Part shown: positions 25,318 through 35,025 of the stretch, in pieces | Position numbering within the stretch: position 1 is the stretch's first letter | Layout: each line of letters starts with the position of its first letter | Assembly: GCA_002490835.1 (NCBI GenBank) | Contig: DKUU01000036.1 | Coordinates: 93,702-145,115 of the forward strand | Source of the DNA: Lachnospiraceae bacterium UBA7196 | GTDB taxonomy: Bacteria; Bacillota; Clostridia; Lachnospirales; Lachnospiraceae | Reading direction: 5' to 3' | DNA length: 51,414 bases | The notes under the pieces: model-generated | Seen by the model: the letters and a program-made list of their open reading frames with translations, nothing else | What the model was told of the DNA's origin: nothing | The model's database searches: none | Translations under genes and position numbers: made by a program

Positions 25318-26942
25318 ACACTTTCTTCTTTTCTTGCTTCCATGCCGTTTTGCTTATACTCCGTAGGCGTAACGCCCGTATTTTTCTTAAAGATCCTGCT
25401 GAAATAATTAGGGTCTGCGTAGCCCGCCATAGAACAGATCTACTTCATCGAGTACTCGGTGGTGGTGAGGAGTTCTTTGGCCTTTTCCATGCGCAGTCCA
25501 GTCAGATATTCCACAAAGCCCTCCCCCACTTCCTCCTTGAAGACCTTACTGAAATAGTAGGGGCTGATGTTGACCGCCTGCGAGACCTCGTCCAGCGAAA
25601 TATCCCTGCTGTAATGATTTCGGATATAAGCCTTCGCTGCCTCCACCGCGCCCTGCGACTTCTCCGCTGCCTTGGTGCCGATGTTGCGGCAGGCTTCCCC
25701 GATCCTGTCCGCAAACCATTTCCGCAGGGAAGACGGCTCCTTCATTTCCATCACCGTAGGCAGGTAATCTGCCCGATCCCGGAACGCATAGGTCATGCCG
25801 CCGGAATTGTAAGCAAAATATTCGGCGTAAAGCACAAATTCTAACACTTTTAAGCGTATATTCATCAAAAGATCGCCATAGCGTTCCTCGATCACGTCAA
25901 AATAAGTCTCCGCCGTAGCGACCGCATGGACAGCATCACCGTTTTTCACTTCGGTAAACAGCTTTTTCTCCAGATCGAGGGGATAAGTCTCCTCGTGGGC
26001 ACAGCCGATGGGAAGATCGTCCGCATGGGCCACGCTGCCGGTGGTCATGATCAGCGCGTTGACTGCCTCCTTATAAGCGTCTCTGGCCTCCGCTAACGGC
26101 GCGGCCGCACTGATGCCGATGCGGAAGCTGATCTGCGTCTTTTTCCGCAGTTCCCGCACCAATTCTCTGGACTTCTCGATCAGGGCAATCCGGTCCCCGT
26201 AGGACATCTGCTTTTCCTTGCAGGGCACGAGGGCCGGGAGCTTATTGGACATGGACATCCCCAAGACCACGCCGGGATACGCCTCCTTTAAGGCCTCCCG
26301 CAGCACGTGATCATGTTCCTGCAGTTTCACGCTGCTGCCCACGGCGTCTGTCATGTGATTGCCCTCCTGCGTCTCCCCGCAGACCACCGCCAGCATGTAG
26401 GCATGGTCCGCCGTCAGGTTGAGGAGCTGCTTATAGTTTTCGATATCCTCCGTAAAATGCTCCTGAAAAAGCAGGTTATAGACCAGCCCGCTCTCGATGA
26501 TCGGCATGACCATCTCCAGCTTTTCCCGAATCAGCAGGTCGTTGCTGCGCTTGTCCCGCTCTTTGTCGATCTGCTCCATCGCCTTTTTCAGGGCCGCGAC
26601 GATCCTCGTTTTCTCCATAGGCTTGGTGATATACTCAAGCACCCCCAGCGTGATCGCTTCCTTGGCGTAATCAAACTTATCGTAAGCGCTCATCACGATA
26701 AAGACCACATTCCGGTTACCCGCGCGAATCTCCCGCATCGCCTCGATCCCATTGATACCCGGCATCTGGATATCCATAACGGCGATATCAGGCCGGTAGC
26801 TCTCCGCCAGTTCGATGACGCTCCTGCCCGTCTTGGCAAATTCTACGGTGCAGGAATCCCCAAACTCCTTCTCGATAATGAATTTCAGCGAATCGATGAC
26901 GATACCCTCATCGTCCGCCAGCATGATCTTGTAGTGGCTCAT
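25314..26942 (-). pseudogene. YesN-like response regulator broken by an amber codon
   Basis: REC domain (1-120: MLADDEG, phosphorylation site D57 in AVMDIQMPG), a long middle region, and an AraC-type DNA-binding domain from about 435 (AKAYIRNHYSRDISLDEVSQ). After residue 500 (..LTTTEYSMK) an in-frame TAG stands at 25440-25442. The same frame continues for 41 codons, starting ICSMAGYADPNYFSRIFKK, exactly the expected second helix-turn-helix, and ends at TGA 25314-25316, overlapping the next start. Relatives have E at the TAG position, so one GAG-to-TAG change explains it. A 500-aa product would lack half the DNA-binding domain. Sequencing error is the main alternative. Confidence 0.85.
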
Positions 26943-26945
26943 GTT

Positions 26946-28418
26946 CTATTTCCTTTCCAGATAAAGACACACTTCCGTACCTTTCCCCGCGCCCGCACTC
27001 GTGACGCTGATCACGTCTTCCCGCCCCGTAAACAGCTTCAGGCGGGAGATCACATTGTCCATGCCGACGCCATTTCCGCCGGTGGTCCGCTCCTCTTCCG
27101 TGTAAGTGCCGTCAAGAATCTTTTCAATCGTCTCCCTGCTCATGCCCACGCCGTTATCCTTCACACTGATGCAGATGCGGCCCTTTTTCTCGTAGAGGGA
27201 AAGGAAAATGACACCCCTGTCACCCATCTCGCGAATGCCGTGGTTGACGCAGTTTTCCACGATCGGCTGCAGGATCATGCCCGGCATCTCCACAGACAGC
27301 AGGGACTCGTCGATAGACTTTTCATAATGAATGTCTCCGGCGAAGCGCACGTTCAGGATGTAGATGTAAGAGTCCACCATCTCCACCTCGTCGGCCACCG
27401 TCACCGTCTCCTCGCTCTTCTTCATATTATAACGGTAAAACTGCGCTACCTTCTGGATGTATTCGTAAGTCCTGTCCGCGCCCTCCATCATCGAAAGCTG
27501 CGCTCCCGCATTCAACGTATTGAACAGAAAATGGGGATTGATCTGCGCCTGCAGGTACTTGAGTCTTGCGTCTTTTAAGTGTCCCTCCATGAGCAGCTCC
27601 CGCTCCTTCAAGGCCCGCTCCGCCTCCATGCTCTCCCGCAGTCTCTCGATATATCTGTCGATACTCACCACCATCGAATTAAAGGCGCCCGTCACCACGC
27701 CGACCTCGTCCTCAGACTCCACGGGCAAAAGCTCGATCTGAAAATTTCCCTTCGCCACTTCGTCCGCCGAACCGGCCAGCTTTTTTAGGGGCCGGATGAT
27801 CGCGCCCACAAAATTGATGATGATACAGACATTGCTGACCATCACCAGCAGGATCGTCGCCATGGAGATGACCTCGAAGAGGCGGAAGCGCTCTAAAAGA
27901 TTGCCGTAACGCTCGGAGTTGCTGCGAAACTGCTCCATATTCAGGGTAGAAAGGTAGGTTTTGATCGAGTCGTACATGCCGGTGGCATTCTCATAATGCA
28001 GGCGGTATTTCTCCACATTACGCCCGCGCTTGGCCTCGATGGTCCGGCTCACCTCTTCCAGATAGTAGTCGCTCATATGACGGATGTTCCTCTCCATACG
28101 GTCAAAGGCCCGGCCCGTCACTTTTTCATTTAAGTCGGCTACCATATCCCTGCACTGCTGCTCGCTGCGGTAATAATTTTCCAAAGAATCGGTGGTTCTG
28201 GCATTGAGATAGTCCGTCATGTGATCCTGCACGGCATCCAGCGCATCCGAAAACGCGTTGAGCTGCAGATTGTCCTGATAGACGCTGTCAAGGCGTTTTG
28301 ACATATTGTTGATACCGATGAGCAGGATGATATTCACCATTGCCACCAAAAGATTGGTCGCAATGTAGATGCTGCTGATCTTAAATTGCAGGGAGACGTC
28401 ACGGGGTCTGCTTTTCAT
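26946..28418 (-). CDS. YesM-like sensor histidine kinase
   Basis: Membrane kinase of 490 aa. TM1 about 17-37, extracellular helical region about 38-183, TM2 about 184-206, HAMP about 207-262, phosphoacceptor domain with QAQINPHFLFNTLN (H296) and HATPase with N-box QPIVENCVNHG, G1 DNGVGM and G2 GNGVGMDN. It overlaps the upstream binding-protein gene by 20 nt and ends 3 nt before the response regulator gene. Such kinases with adjacent binding proteins sense extracellular sugars in Clostridia; the ligand is inferred to be that of the nearby importer. Confidence 0.92.
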   Translation of the reverse strand: MKSRPRDVSLQFKISSIYIATNLLVAMVNIILLIGINNMSKRLDSVYQDNLQLNAFSDALDAVQDHMTDYLNARTTDSLENYYRSEQQCRDMVADLNEKVTGRAFDRMERNIRHMSDYYLEEVSRTIEAKRGRNVEKYRLHYENATGMYDSIKTYLSTLNMEQFRSNSERYGNLLERFRLFEVISMATILLVMVSNVCIIINFVGAIIRPLKKLAGSADEVAKGNFQIELLPVESEDEVGVVTGAFNSMVVSIDRYIERLRESMEAERALKERELLMEGHLKDARLKYLQAQINPHFLFNTLNAGAQLSMMEGADRTYEYIQKVAQFYRYNMKKSEETVTVADEVEMVDSYIYILNVRFAGDIHYEKSIDESLLSVEMPGMILQPIVENCVNHGIREMGDRGVIFLSLYEKKGRICISVKDNGVGMSRETIEKILDGTYTEEERTTGGNGVGMDNVISRLKLFTGREDVISVTSAGAGKGTEVCLYLERK

Positions 28419-29673
28419 CCGCCGTTCCTCCTTCTCCCAGATAGTCCGCCACGTTCTTTGCCGAAATCAGGCTGATATCCGCCGTAAAATACTGACTGGT
28501 GTAGCCGAGTTCATAATACTCCTGCAGCGCGTCGATGCAAAAACCGCCCATCTGCGGCGCGTCGATGTACACCGTGGCGTAGATCACGTTCCTGTCGATC
28601 GCATTTAAGATCGTATCCGACACATAGTAGCCCAAAATACTGACCGAACCCACTTTATTGTAATCGACCACCGCCTGATAGGCGCAGGTGGTATTCAGTT
28701 CGTTCAGACAGATGAGGATGTCGGGAATATTTCCCGCCATAAAAATGTCGCGGACAGACTCCTCCACCGAAAAGGCGTTGGTGTCATCCACGGTCTGCAT
28801 TGAAAGCTCGATCACGTTCTCCCCGCGCTCCTGCTCGATCGTCTCCTGAATGCCGGAGTAAAGGATGTTCTGGTCCAATCCTCCCGCATAGGTATTGACC
28901 AGTATAGTCACTCTAATCGGCCGCTCTGCAGAACCGACCTTTACAAGTTCCATCTCGATTATCATATCATCATCTGGCGTAGTGATAATCTCTGCCTGCC
29001 CGCTCTCTTGTGACCGGCTTCCCTGACTGATTTTGTCCTGCTCCTCCATGACGCCGTATCCCTGCTGCGATCCCCAGCCAATCTTACGTCGCTCCTCCGT
29101 GGTGCCCACAAGCCGCTCCCGCACGATCTGTAAGGCCTGTCTGCCATACTCCCTGCCCAGATTGTAACTGCCCACGCTCACGAAACTGCAGCGGGCGCTC
29201 TGCGTATTGTCGCCGTAGAGGGTCACGACCGGTATGTCGCTTGCCACCGCCCTGTCGATAAGCGCCGTCATCTCCTCATCCTCGCCCGCCGTCACGATGA
29301 TCCCGTCCACGTCGGAAGCGATCGCCACCTGCATCTGCTCCGCAACGCTGTAATTTTGAAAGCAGTCGTTTCCCAGCCAGTCCACGTAGACATTTTCCGC
29401 AAGCGCCCTCTCGTTTGCTCCCTGATAGACGGACTGCCAGAAAGGACTCTTGCTGTCTTGCGTGATCAGCATATAGTATCTGTCGTAGACGCCGCCCGCG
29501 CTCTCCTCCTCATAGCCTCCCCGATAAAACCACAGCACAAAAGCAGCCATCAGCACCGTCAGTATAATGCAGGAGGCCGTCAAAATGGTGGGAAGAAACA
29601 TAAGCCCCGAAAAATATCTTTTCGGGGCCGTTGATTTTTCTGTATGCCGGTTTTTTGTTCTAATTATCTTCAA
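28399..29673 (-). CDS. Membrane-anchored periplasmic-binding-protein sensor
   Basis: A 424-aa type I binding protein with a single hydrophobic anchor (about 27-49) and no lipobox cysteine. The outside fold begins YYMLITQDSKSPFWQSVYQG; DVDGIIVTAGEDEEMTALID, IPVVTLYGDNT and VSVGSYNLGREYG follow. Start is uncertain: TTG 29673 has only a close AAAGG and overlaps the 51-aa gene by 14 nt; an ATG at residue 25 (29601) would give a shorter anchor. Its first place in the kinase operon and 20-nt overlap with the kinase gene suggest that it delivers ligand state to the kinase. Confidence 0.82.
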   Translation of the reverse strand: MKIIRTKNRHTEKSTAPKRYFSGLMFLPTILTASCIILTVLMAAFVLWFYRGGYEEESAGGVYDRYYMLITQDSKSPFWQSVYQGANERALAENVYVDWLGNDCFQNYSVAEQMQVAIASDVDGIIVTAGEDEEMTALIDRAVASDIPVVTLYGDNTQSARCSFVSVGSYNLGREYGRQALQIVRERLVGTTEERRKIGWGSQQGYGVMEEQDKISQGSRSQESGQAEIITTPDDDMIIEMELVKVGSAERPIRVTILVNTYAGGLDQNILYSGIQETIEQERGENVIELSMQTVDDTNAFSVEESVRDIFMAGNIPDILICLNELNTTCAYQAVVDYNKVGSVSILGYYVSDTILNAIDRNVIYATVYIDAPQMGGFCIDALQEYYELGYTSQYFTADISLISAKNVADYLGEGGTADEKQTP

Positions 29674-29815
29674 GACCTTTTTGGGTGTCTTCTATGAGCT
29701 TTTCAGTCATTTCAGACGCTCTCTCATACTCTTTACTTTTCAATGCCTGCTGAAGATCCTTCAAATCCTGAAGCAAACGTCTTAGGTAACTCTTAAATAC
29801 GCTCATATCCTCCAT
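29660..29815 (-). CDS. 51-aa acidic helical protein
   Basis: Unrecognised small protein beginning MEDMSVFKSYLRRLLQDLKD and ending EDTQKGLEDN. Composition is Lys/Glu/Leu-rich with heptad-like spacing, so a single long helix or helical hairpin is likely; no signal or membrane segment. ATG 29815 follows GGGAGA by 5 nt. It lies 17 nt after the DHH gene and overlaps the following sensor gene by 14 nt, which makes co-transcription with both likely. The tight spacing and codon-like composition argue that it is real. Confidence 0.6.
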   Translation of the reverse strand: MEDMSVFKSYLRRLLQDLKDLQQALKSKEYERASEMTEKLIEDTQKGLEDN

Positions 29816-29832
29816 TCATTCTCCCTTCTTCC

Positions 29833-30765
29833 TTATTTTGAATAATAGGTATCATAGTTTACGATCTCATCCAGAAGTTTCGGAAGCTGTTCGTCCATGG
29901 TTTCGTCCGAAAACTGGCAGGTACCCACCGCCATGTGGCCGCCGCCGCCGTATTTTAACATCAGACTGCCCACATTGACATGCGAGGTACGGTTTAAAAC
30001 GCTGTAACCCACCGCCGCGGAACAACCCATGCCGCCCTTGCCGTTCACGATCCAGACCGAGATATTCTGCTCCGGATACATGCTGTAGATCAGGAAACGG
30101 TTTCCTGAATATATGGGATCGACGCCGCGCAGATCGGAAATGATCACATCTTTCTCAATCCGCGTATGTGCCTTCACCATCTCCCTAAACTTCTGATCCT
30201 GCTCGCGGTAAACAGCGATACGCTCCTGTACGTCGGGCAGGGCAAGTATCTCCTCCGTACTCATCGTACGGCAGCACTCCATCAGATTCTCCATGAGCTT
30301 ATAGTTGGGGATCGTGAAATTGCGCCATCTGCCGAGTCCCGTGCGGGGATCCATCAGAAAGCCTACCAAAATCCAGCCTTGCGGATTCTGGATCTCGTCG
30401 ATGGTCAGATTTCCGGAATCCACCTTATCAACGGCTACCATCATATCGTCAAAGTGAGAGAACCGCTCCTCGCCGCCGTAATACTCATAAATGATACGTG
30501 CACAGGAAGGGGTGATCCGGCTTTCGCCCTTGTACTTTCCTTTCAGTTCGTTGCGCTCATGCTCGCTGGAATGATGATCAAACCAAAGGCCGCACCCTTC
30601 CACGAAGGGGACGTTTGCTAGCACGTCGTTCTCATTGATCTCCACCAGACCGTCCTGCAGATCCTTCGGGTGCGCGAACTTCCAACTGTCGATCAGGCCT
30701 ATCTCCTTTAGGAGGGCGCCGCACGCCAGTCCGTCAAAATCAGATCTCGTCACTAATCTCATCAC
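29833..30765 (-). CDS. DHH-family phosphoesterase
   Basis: Cytoplasmic Mn2+-dependent phosphoesterase of 310 aa. DHH domain motifs: TRSDFDG (6-12), the DHH signature in LWFDHHSSEH (about 61-70), and a later D in MVAVDKVDSGN. The C-terminal DHHA1-like part has KYGGGGHMAVGTCQ, the substrate-binding loop. Family members act as nanoRNases, pAp phosphatases, cyclic-dinucleotide phosphodiesterases or exopolyphosphatases; this one cannot be assigned further. Promoter at 30872-30900. Confidence 0.88.
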   Translation of the reverse strand: MMRLVTRSDFDGLACGALLKEIGLIDSWKFAHPKDLQDGLVEINENDVLANVPFVEGCGLWFDHHSSEHERNELKGKYKGESRITPSCARIIYEYYGGEERFSHFDDMMVAVDKVDSGNLTIDEIQNPQGWILVGFLMDPRTGLGRWRNFTIPNYKLMENLMECCRTMSTEEILALPDVQERIAVYREQDQKFREMVKAHTRIEKDVIISDLRGVDPIYSGNRFLIYSMYPEQNISVWIVNGKGGMGCSAAVGYSVLNRTSHVNVGSLMLKYGGGGHMAVGTCQFSDETMDEQLPKLLDEIVNYDTYYSK

Positions 30766-30871
30766 TTTTTCTCCTTTTCCTCATTGATAGTTATCTGAAT
30801 CCGCCGTCTGATTATGTACTCCCGGTCCATGCCGTCCGAAAGCCTGCGCCAATCGGACAGATACTACTTAA

Positions 30872-30900
30872 ATTATAAAAGATAGGCCCGCGCATTTCAA
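30872..30900 (-). promoter_or_regulatory. Promoter of the DHH gene
   Basis: Minus-strand TTGAAA (30895-30900) and TATAAT (30872-30877) with a 17-nt spacer. It lies just beyond the addA stop. Confidence 0.7.
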
Positions 30901-30933
30901 GAAAAAAATCAAAACCGGATCAGCGCCGGCAGT

Positions 30934-33900
30934 TCATATCCTGATTGAAACCGGTCCGGCCCCCTGCGGGATCAAAGTAATTTCCTGCCCCAGCTTAAAA
31001 GAGTAAATGATTTTCTCCTTCACGGGCTTGGCGGCAGCAGACCGCTTTCCGTCCGCGTCCGCCTCATAGCCGAAGATCCTCTCCAGCGCCTCGCTGTAAT
31101 AGGCAAGCTGCACCTGATAGCGCTTCACCAGCTCCTCCGGCCCTTCCACGGAATCCGTCTTGTAATCTAACACCACGAAGCCGTCTTCCTCCTCGAAAAA
31201 CACGTCGATGATCCCTTGGATCAGTACCGTCTCCTCCGAAGGGAACTCCGGCTTTAAGCGGTCCGCCGGCAGCCCCAGCACAAAGGGCTGCTCCTTGTAA
31301 AGTTTGCCCGCGCGGGCCGCCTCAGCCATGCGCCACGCTGCCCCGCTCGTCAAAAAAGCCGCAAGCTTCGTAATCGACACCGCCTCATAATAGGCCTGCG
31401 AAAGCTGTCCGTCCCGACGCATCCGTTCCATCTGCTCCCGCAGAAGGGCGCGGGCAGCCTCCGGATTTTGATTGACTTCAATGGTCAGTTTTTCAAAATC
31501 AAACAGCTCCATCACTTTATGAAAGGCGCTTCCGCGCATAGAACCGGTGACACGTTCGTCGTTTTCAATGAATTTCGGCAGGTAGGGAATCACCGTCTTT
31601 TCCTCGAAAAGATGCGCGGAAAGGTCCGTTTCTTCCTGCATGCCCGCCTTTTTTAATTCTGACACGGTCGTCTTTGTATAAAGGTCTTTTAAGTTCTCGT
31701 GCGGATAGCGGTACGAAAAACGATGTGACAGCTGCGTCAGCAGCTTTTCGTCTGTCCGCGGCATAGAAAGGAGCTTTCGCTTCGCTTCCTCCCCCGCCAG
31801 CGTCTCCCTGACCTTTTCCTCCACCCGATCGTCCCATCCGGTCAATTTCACCAAAAGACCCATATCCTCGCCGTACTCCGCTGCACCTGTGTCCGGTGCA
31901 ATGCCGGCCGTCTCATAAAAACCGTCCAGACAGCGATTGCCGGAAAGGGCCTCCAAAACATAGGAAAGCAAACTGGTCGTGCCATACAAAACATCGTAGG
32001 GGAGAAGCTTCCCTTCCCGCCTGCGCAGGGGAAGCAGGGATACCGCCGTCTTTTCCACATCCTTGACACCGCCTGAAAGGATCAGTTTTTCCTCCGCCCT
32101 TGTCATCGCCACATAGAGGATGCGCAGCTCCTCCGCCAGATCGTCCCGCCTGCGCTTCACGGCAACGGCATTTTTCCGCAGGCTCTTCGCCTTGATGCGA
32201 AGCACGGGATCCACGTAATCCACTCCCAGTCCGGCGTCCACATCCGCAAGGACTAAGCCGTCCCCCTCCCGTGTGCGAAACCGTCTTGACAGGCCGGAAA
32301 CGATGCAGACAGGGAACTGCAGACCTTTGCTCTTGTGTACGCTCATGATGCGCACCACATCCGCATTCTCATCCTGCATAGCGGCCTCGCCGTAATCGAC
32401 CTCGTATTTTTCAAGCTGTTCCATGTAGCGCAGGAAATGATAAAGTCCGAAGTAGCTGGTCTTCTCATAATCGGCGGCCTTTACTAAAAGCATCTCCACG
32501 TCGGCGCGCCGTCTGCCGCCTTCGGGGCGGGCCGCCACATAGGAAAGGTATCCGCTCTCCCGCAGGATGGTCTGCAAAAGCTCGTGGACCGGAGTGTAGA
32601 CCGCGAGCGCGCGGTAACGGTCGATCTTTTCCAAAAAGGCAGAGACTTTTTCCGAGATAGAGGCTGTGTGCGGGTCTGCGGGCCGGTCTGTGGCGGGCGG
32701 GGTTACAGGCGAGTCTGCGAGCCGGTCTGTGGCGGGCGGGGTTATGTTGACCGCATCAGTCAATCCAAGTCCCGCACAGGCCTGCAGCGCGTCGTAGAGA
32801 TAGCGCTTCTTCGGGTATGCCGCGCGCACGCTGGCGATCTCCTCCTCGGAAAAGCCGCCCAGATACGTATGCAGCACGCCGTAGAGCGGAATGTCCTGCA
32901 AGGGATTATCTAACACCCGCAGGAAGTGTAAAAGCTCCTGCACCTCCGACGCCGCAAAATACCCCGTGCGAGAAGTCACATGGACAGGGATGCCCTCCTC
33001 TTCCAATACCCGCTGAAACACTTCATCCCAGCCGGAAAGGGTACGCAGTAAAATCACGATGTCGCGGAAAGATGCCTGCCGCAAGCCCTCCGTCTCCCGA
33101 TCCGTCAGCTTGAGATCGCGCAGAATTTCTTTGATTTTAGCCGCCACCGCGTATGCTTCCCGCTCTTTGGCATTAAGTTCTTCCGGCCCGTCGCCCTCCT
33201 GCACGAGGAGAAGCTCCGTGCGGTAGGGCGAATGAGCTGCTTTTCCGGCAGGGGCAGAAGTTGACGCTTCGGCCGTGGCAGGCGCAGAAGTTGGCGCTTC
33301 GTCCGCAGCAGGCGCAGAGAAAGCTGCGTTTCCGGCAGGCGCAGAAGTTGGCGCTTCGGCCGTGGCCGAGGCAGTCGCTGGTTCCGCCGGCGGATACACT
33401 GCCCCCGGATGCAGCGCGGCCAGCTCATCGTAAACGATGCCGCCAAGTTCCTTCCCCATCAGGCGGTAAAAGAGGGCGTTGACACTGTCAAGCACCTCCG
33501 TCCTGCTCCGGAAATTCTGGTGCAGGTCGATGCGCAGCGCCCGCTCCCCGCCGCTTCCGTATTCCTCATACTTTTCCAGAAAAAGTTCGGGTCTGGCCAG
33601 GCGGAATTTATAGATGCTCTGCTTCACGTCCCCCACCATGAAACGGTTGTACCTGCCCTCGGCCTCGCCGCTGATCGAGGAGAGCAGATACTCCTGCACC
33701 AGATTGCTGTCCTGATACTCGTCAATCAAAATCTCGTGGTAGCAGGCGCGGTAAGCAAGCGCCGTCTCCGTGGGCACATACCCACCGGAAGAATCGCCCG
33801 CGCTTCCCTGATCGTTGATTCGCGAACCAGAATCTCCATCCGCTTCACGCAGAAGCACCTGCAGGGCAAAATGTTCGATGTCATCAAAGTCCAACACGTT

Positions 33901-35025
33901 TTTATCGCGCTTTGCGGCGTCAAAAGCTTCTTTAAAAGAAATCGTCAAATCAAGGAGTGCGTCAAGCGCCGCCCGACAGCCTTCCATCTGTCTGCACACC
34001 TGCGCCTCGCTCCCCGCAAAGAAAGAATCCCGCAGCTCCGTGAGCGTATCTTTCACACTGCCGCGCAGCAGCTTCGCCGCCTCCCGCTTCACGGGGGAGA
34101 TCGTGTCGTCTTTTTTCGAGGGCAGGCGGTCGAAGCGCAGGCCGCCAAAGGCCGCACAGAGGGCGTCGTAGGTATTAAATTGACCGCATAAGTCAACCAG
34201 CCTCTCCACCATCTCCAGCTCCCGCTCCAACACTTCCCCGTAAGGGTAAGGGCCGTCCGGCTCCTCGCAAAGTTTCACAGCTGCCCGCAGCTTCTCCTCG
34301 CAGCCTGCGAGCATCAGGCGCACATGTTCCATCAGGCCGCCCATCCACGGCAGGGACAGCAGGCTGCCCGCCGCGACGGCCTGCGGATCACCCGCTCCAT
34401 CCGCAGGCGTGTCAACACACGAATCGCCCATGCGGTAATCCGCCTTCCGTCCGGCAAGCCACCGCTCCGGAAAGGGCGTACTCATCGCAAAGTCATAGAG
34501 CGTCAGCACCTCCGTCTCCACGGCCTGATCGCGGCTCCCCGTGCTGAAATACTCCATTGCGTGCAAAAAGGCGGGGTCCCCCTGCGCATAAGCCTCTTCC
34601 AGCACGCGGGAAAGCACATCCCCGCGCAGCAGCCGCATTTCCCCTTCCTCTCCGATGCGGAAGCCGGGGTCGAGGCCGATGATATGAAACTGATTTCTCA
34701 GCACAAAGAGACAGAAGCTGTCTATCGTGGTGATCTGCGCGTTGTAGAGCAGGGTCGTCTGCCGCTGCAAATGCTCGTTTTCCGGCTCTTTCGCAAGCCG
34801 CTCCTGCAGGGCGCGGCCGATCCGCTCCCGCATCTGCGCCGCCGCCGCGTTGGTGAAGGTCACCACCAAAAGCCTGTCGATATCCACGGGATCGTCGCCG
34901 TCGCACACCATCTTTACGATCCGTTCCACCAGCACCGCTGTCTTGCCGGAACCGGCCGCCGCCGAGATGAGAAGATTTTTGCCCCGCTCGTCGATTACTC
35001 TCTGTTGTGTTTCGGTAAAAGTCAT
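30934..35025 (-). CDS. addA: AddA helicase-nuclease subunit
   Basis: Large UvrD-like subunit of the AddAB complex, which processes double-strand breaks for RecA (RecBCD counterpart). 1363 aa. Walker A AAAGSGKTAV near 17-26, Walker B ILIDEYQDSN, later helicase motifs MSVHKSKGLQFP and YVAMTRAEEKL, and a C-terminal nuclease core FVVLDYKTDSV. Longer than usual because of two Ala/Pro/Thr-rich insertions, about residues 541-598 and 755-790, made of repeats. It overlaps addB by 4 nt (ATGA) and is translationally coupled. Confidence 0.95.
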   Translation of the reverse strand: MTFTETQQRVIDERGKNLLISAAAGSGKTAVLVERIVKMVCDGDDPVDIDRLLVVTFTNAAAAQMRERIGRALQERLAKEPENEHLQRQTTLLYNAQITTIDSFCLFVLRNQFHIIGLDPGFRIGEEGEMRLLRGDVLSRVLEEAYAQGDPAFLHAMEYFSTGSRDQAVETEVLTLYDFAMSTPFPERWLAGRKADYRMGDSCVDTPADGAGDPQAVAAGSLLSLPWMGGLMEHVRLMLAGCEEKLRAAVKLCEEPDGPYPYGEVLERELEMVERLVDLCGQFNTYDALCAAFGGLRFDRLPSKKDDTISPVKREAAKLLRGSVKDTLTELRDSFFAGSEAQVCRQMEGCRAALDALLDLTISFKEAFDAAKRDKNVLDFDDIEHFALQVLLREADGDSGSRINDQGSAGDSSGGYVPTETALAYRACYHEILIDEYQDSNLVQEYLLSSISGEAEGRYNRFMVGDVKQSIYKFRLARPELFLEKYEEYGSGGERALRIDLHQNFRSRTEVLDSVNALFYRLMGKELGGIVYDELAALHPGAVYPPAEPATASATAEAPTSAPAGNAAFSAPAADEAPTSAPATAEASTSAPAGKAAHSPYRTELLLVQEGDGPEELNAKEREAYAVAAKIKEILRDLKLTDRETEGLRQASFRDIVILLRTLSGWDEVFQRVLEEEGIPVHVTSRTGYFAASEVQELLHFLRVLDNPLQDIPLYGVLHTYLGGFSEEEIASVRAAYPKKRYLYDALQACAGLGLTDAVNITPPATDRLADSPVTPPATDRPADPHTASISEKVSAFLEKIDRYRALAVYTPVHELLQTILRESGYLSYVAARPEGGRRRADVEMLLVKAADYEKTSYFGLYHFLRYMEQLEKYEVDYGEAAMQDENADVVRIMSVHKSKGLQFPVCIVSGLSRRFRTREGDGLVLADVDAGLGVDYVDPVLRIKAKSLRKNAVAVKRRRDDLAEELRILYVAMTRAEEKLILSGGVKDVEKTAVSLLPLRRREGKLLPYDVLYGTTSLLSYVLEALSGNRCLDGFYETAGIAPDTGAAEYGEDMGLLVKLTGWDDRVEEKVRETLAGEEAKRKLLSMPRTDEKLLTQLSHRFSYRYPHENLKDLYTKTTVSELKKAGMQEETDLSAHLFEEKTVIPYLPKFIENDERVTGSMRGSAFHKVMELFDFEKLTIEVNQNPEAARALLREQMERMRRDGQLSQAYYEAVSITKLAAFLTSGAAWRMAEAARAGKLYKEQPFVLGLPADRLKPEFPSEETVLIQGIIDVFFEEEDGFVVLDYKTDSVEGPEELVKRYQVQLAYYSEALERIFGYEADADGKRSAAAKPVKEKIIYSFKLGQEITLIPQGAGPVSIRI
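32672..32744. repeat. 39-bp direct repeat inside addA
   Basis: A 34-bp segment at 32672-32705 recurs at 32711-32744 with one difference; the period is 39 bp, or 13 codons. It encodes TPPATDR(L/P)ADxxx twice, a Pro-rich linker in the helicase. Confidence 0.8.
33230..33400. repeat. Ala/Pro/Ser/Thr repeat insertion inside addA
   Basis: GC-rich imperfect tandem repeats (unit containing GGCGCAGAAGTTGGCGCTTC and variants) encode blocks such as EAPTSAPAG and EASTSAPAG. Reading frame is kept throughout. It lies between conserved helicase blocks, in a probable flexible loop. Confidence 0.75.

Noticed and set aside
25440..25442. Programmed recoding of the amber codon (pyrrolysine or suppression)
   Set aside because: No special context is seen, and expected residue is Glu, one base away; mutation or sequencing error is simpler.
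26307..27578. 423-aa plus-strand frame
   Set aside because: Antisense to the response regulator and kinase, His/Arg-rich, a typical shadow frame of GC-rich coding DNA.
32672..33400. CRISPR-like repeats
   Set aside because: The repeats are in-frame coding tandem repeats inside addA, without spacers of uniform size or cas genes.
33409..34191. 260-aa plus-strand frame opposite addA
   Set aside because: Antisense to conserved AddA helicase sequence; no domain or start site.
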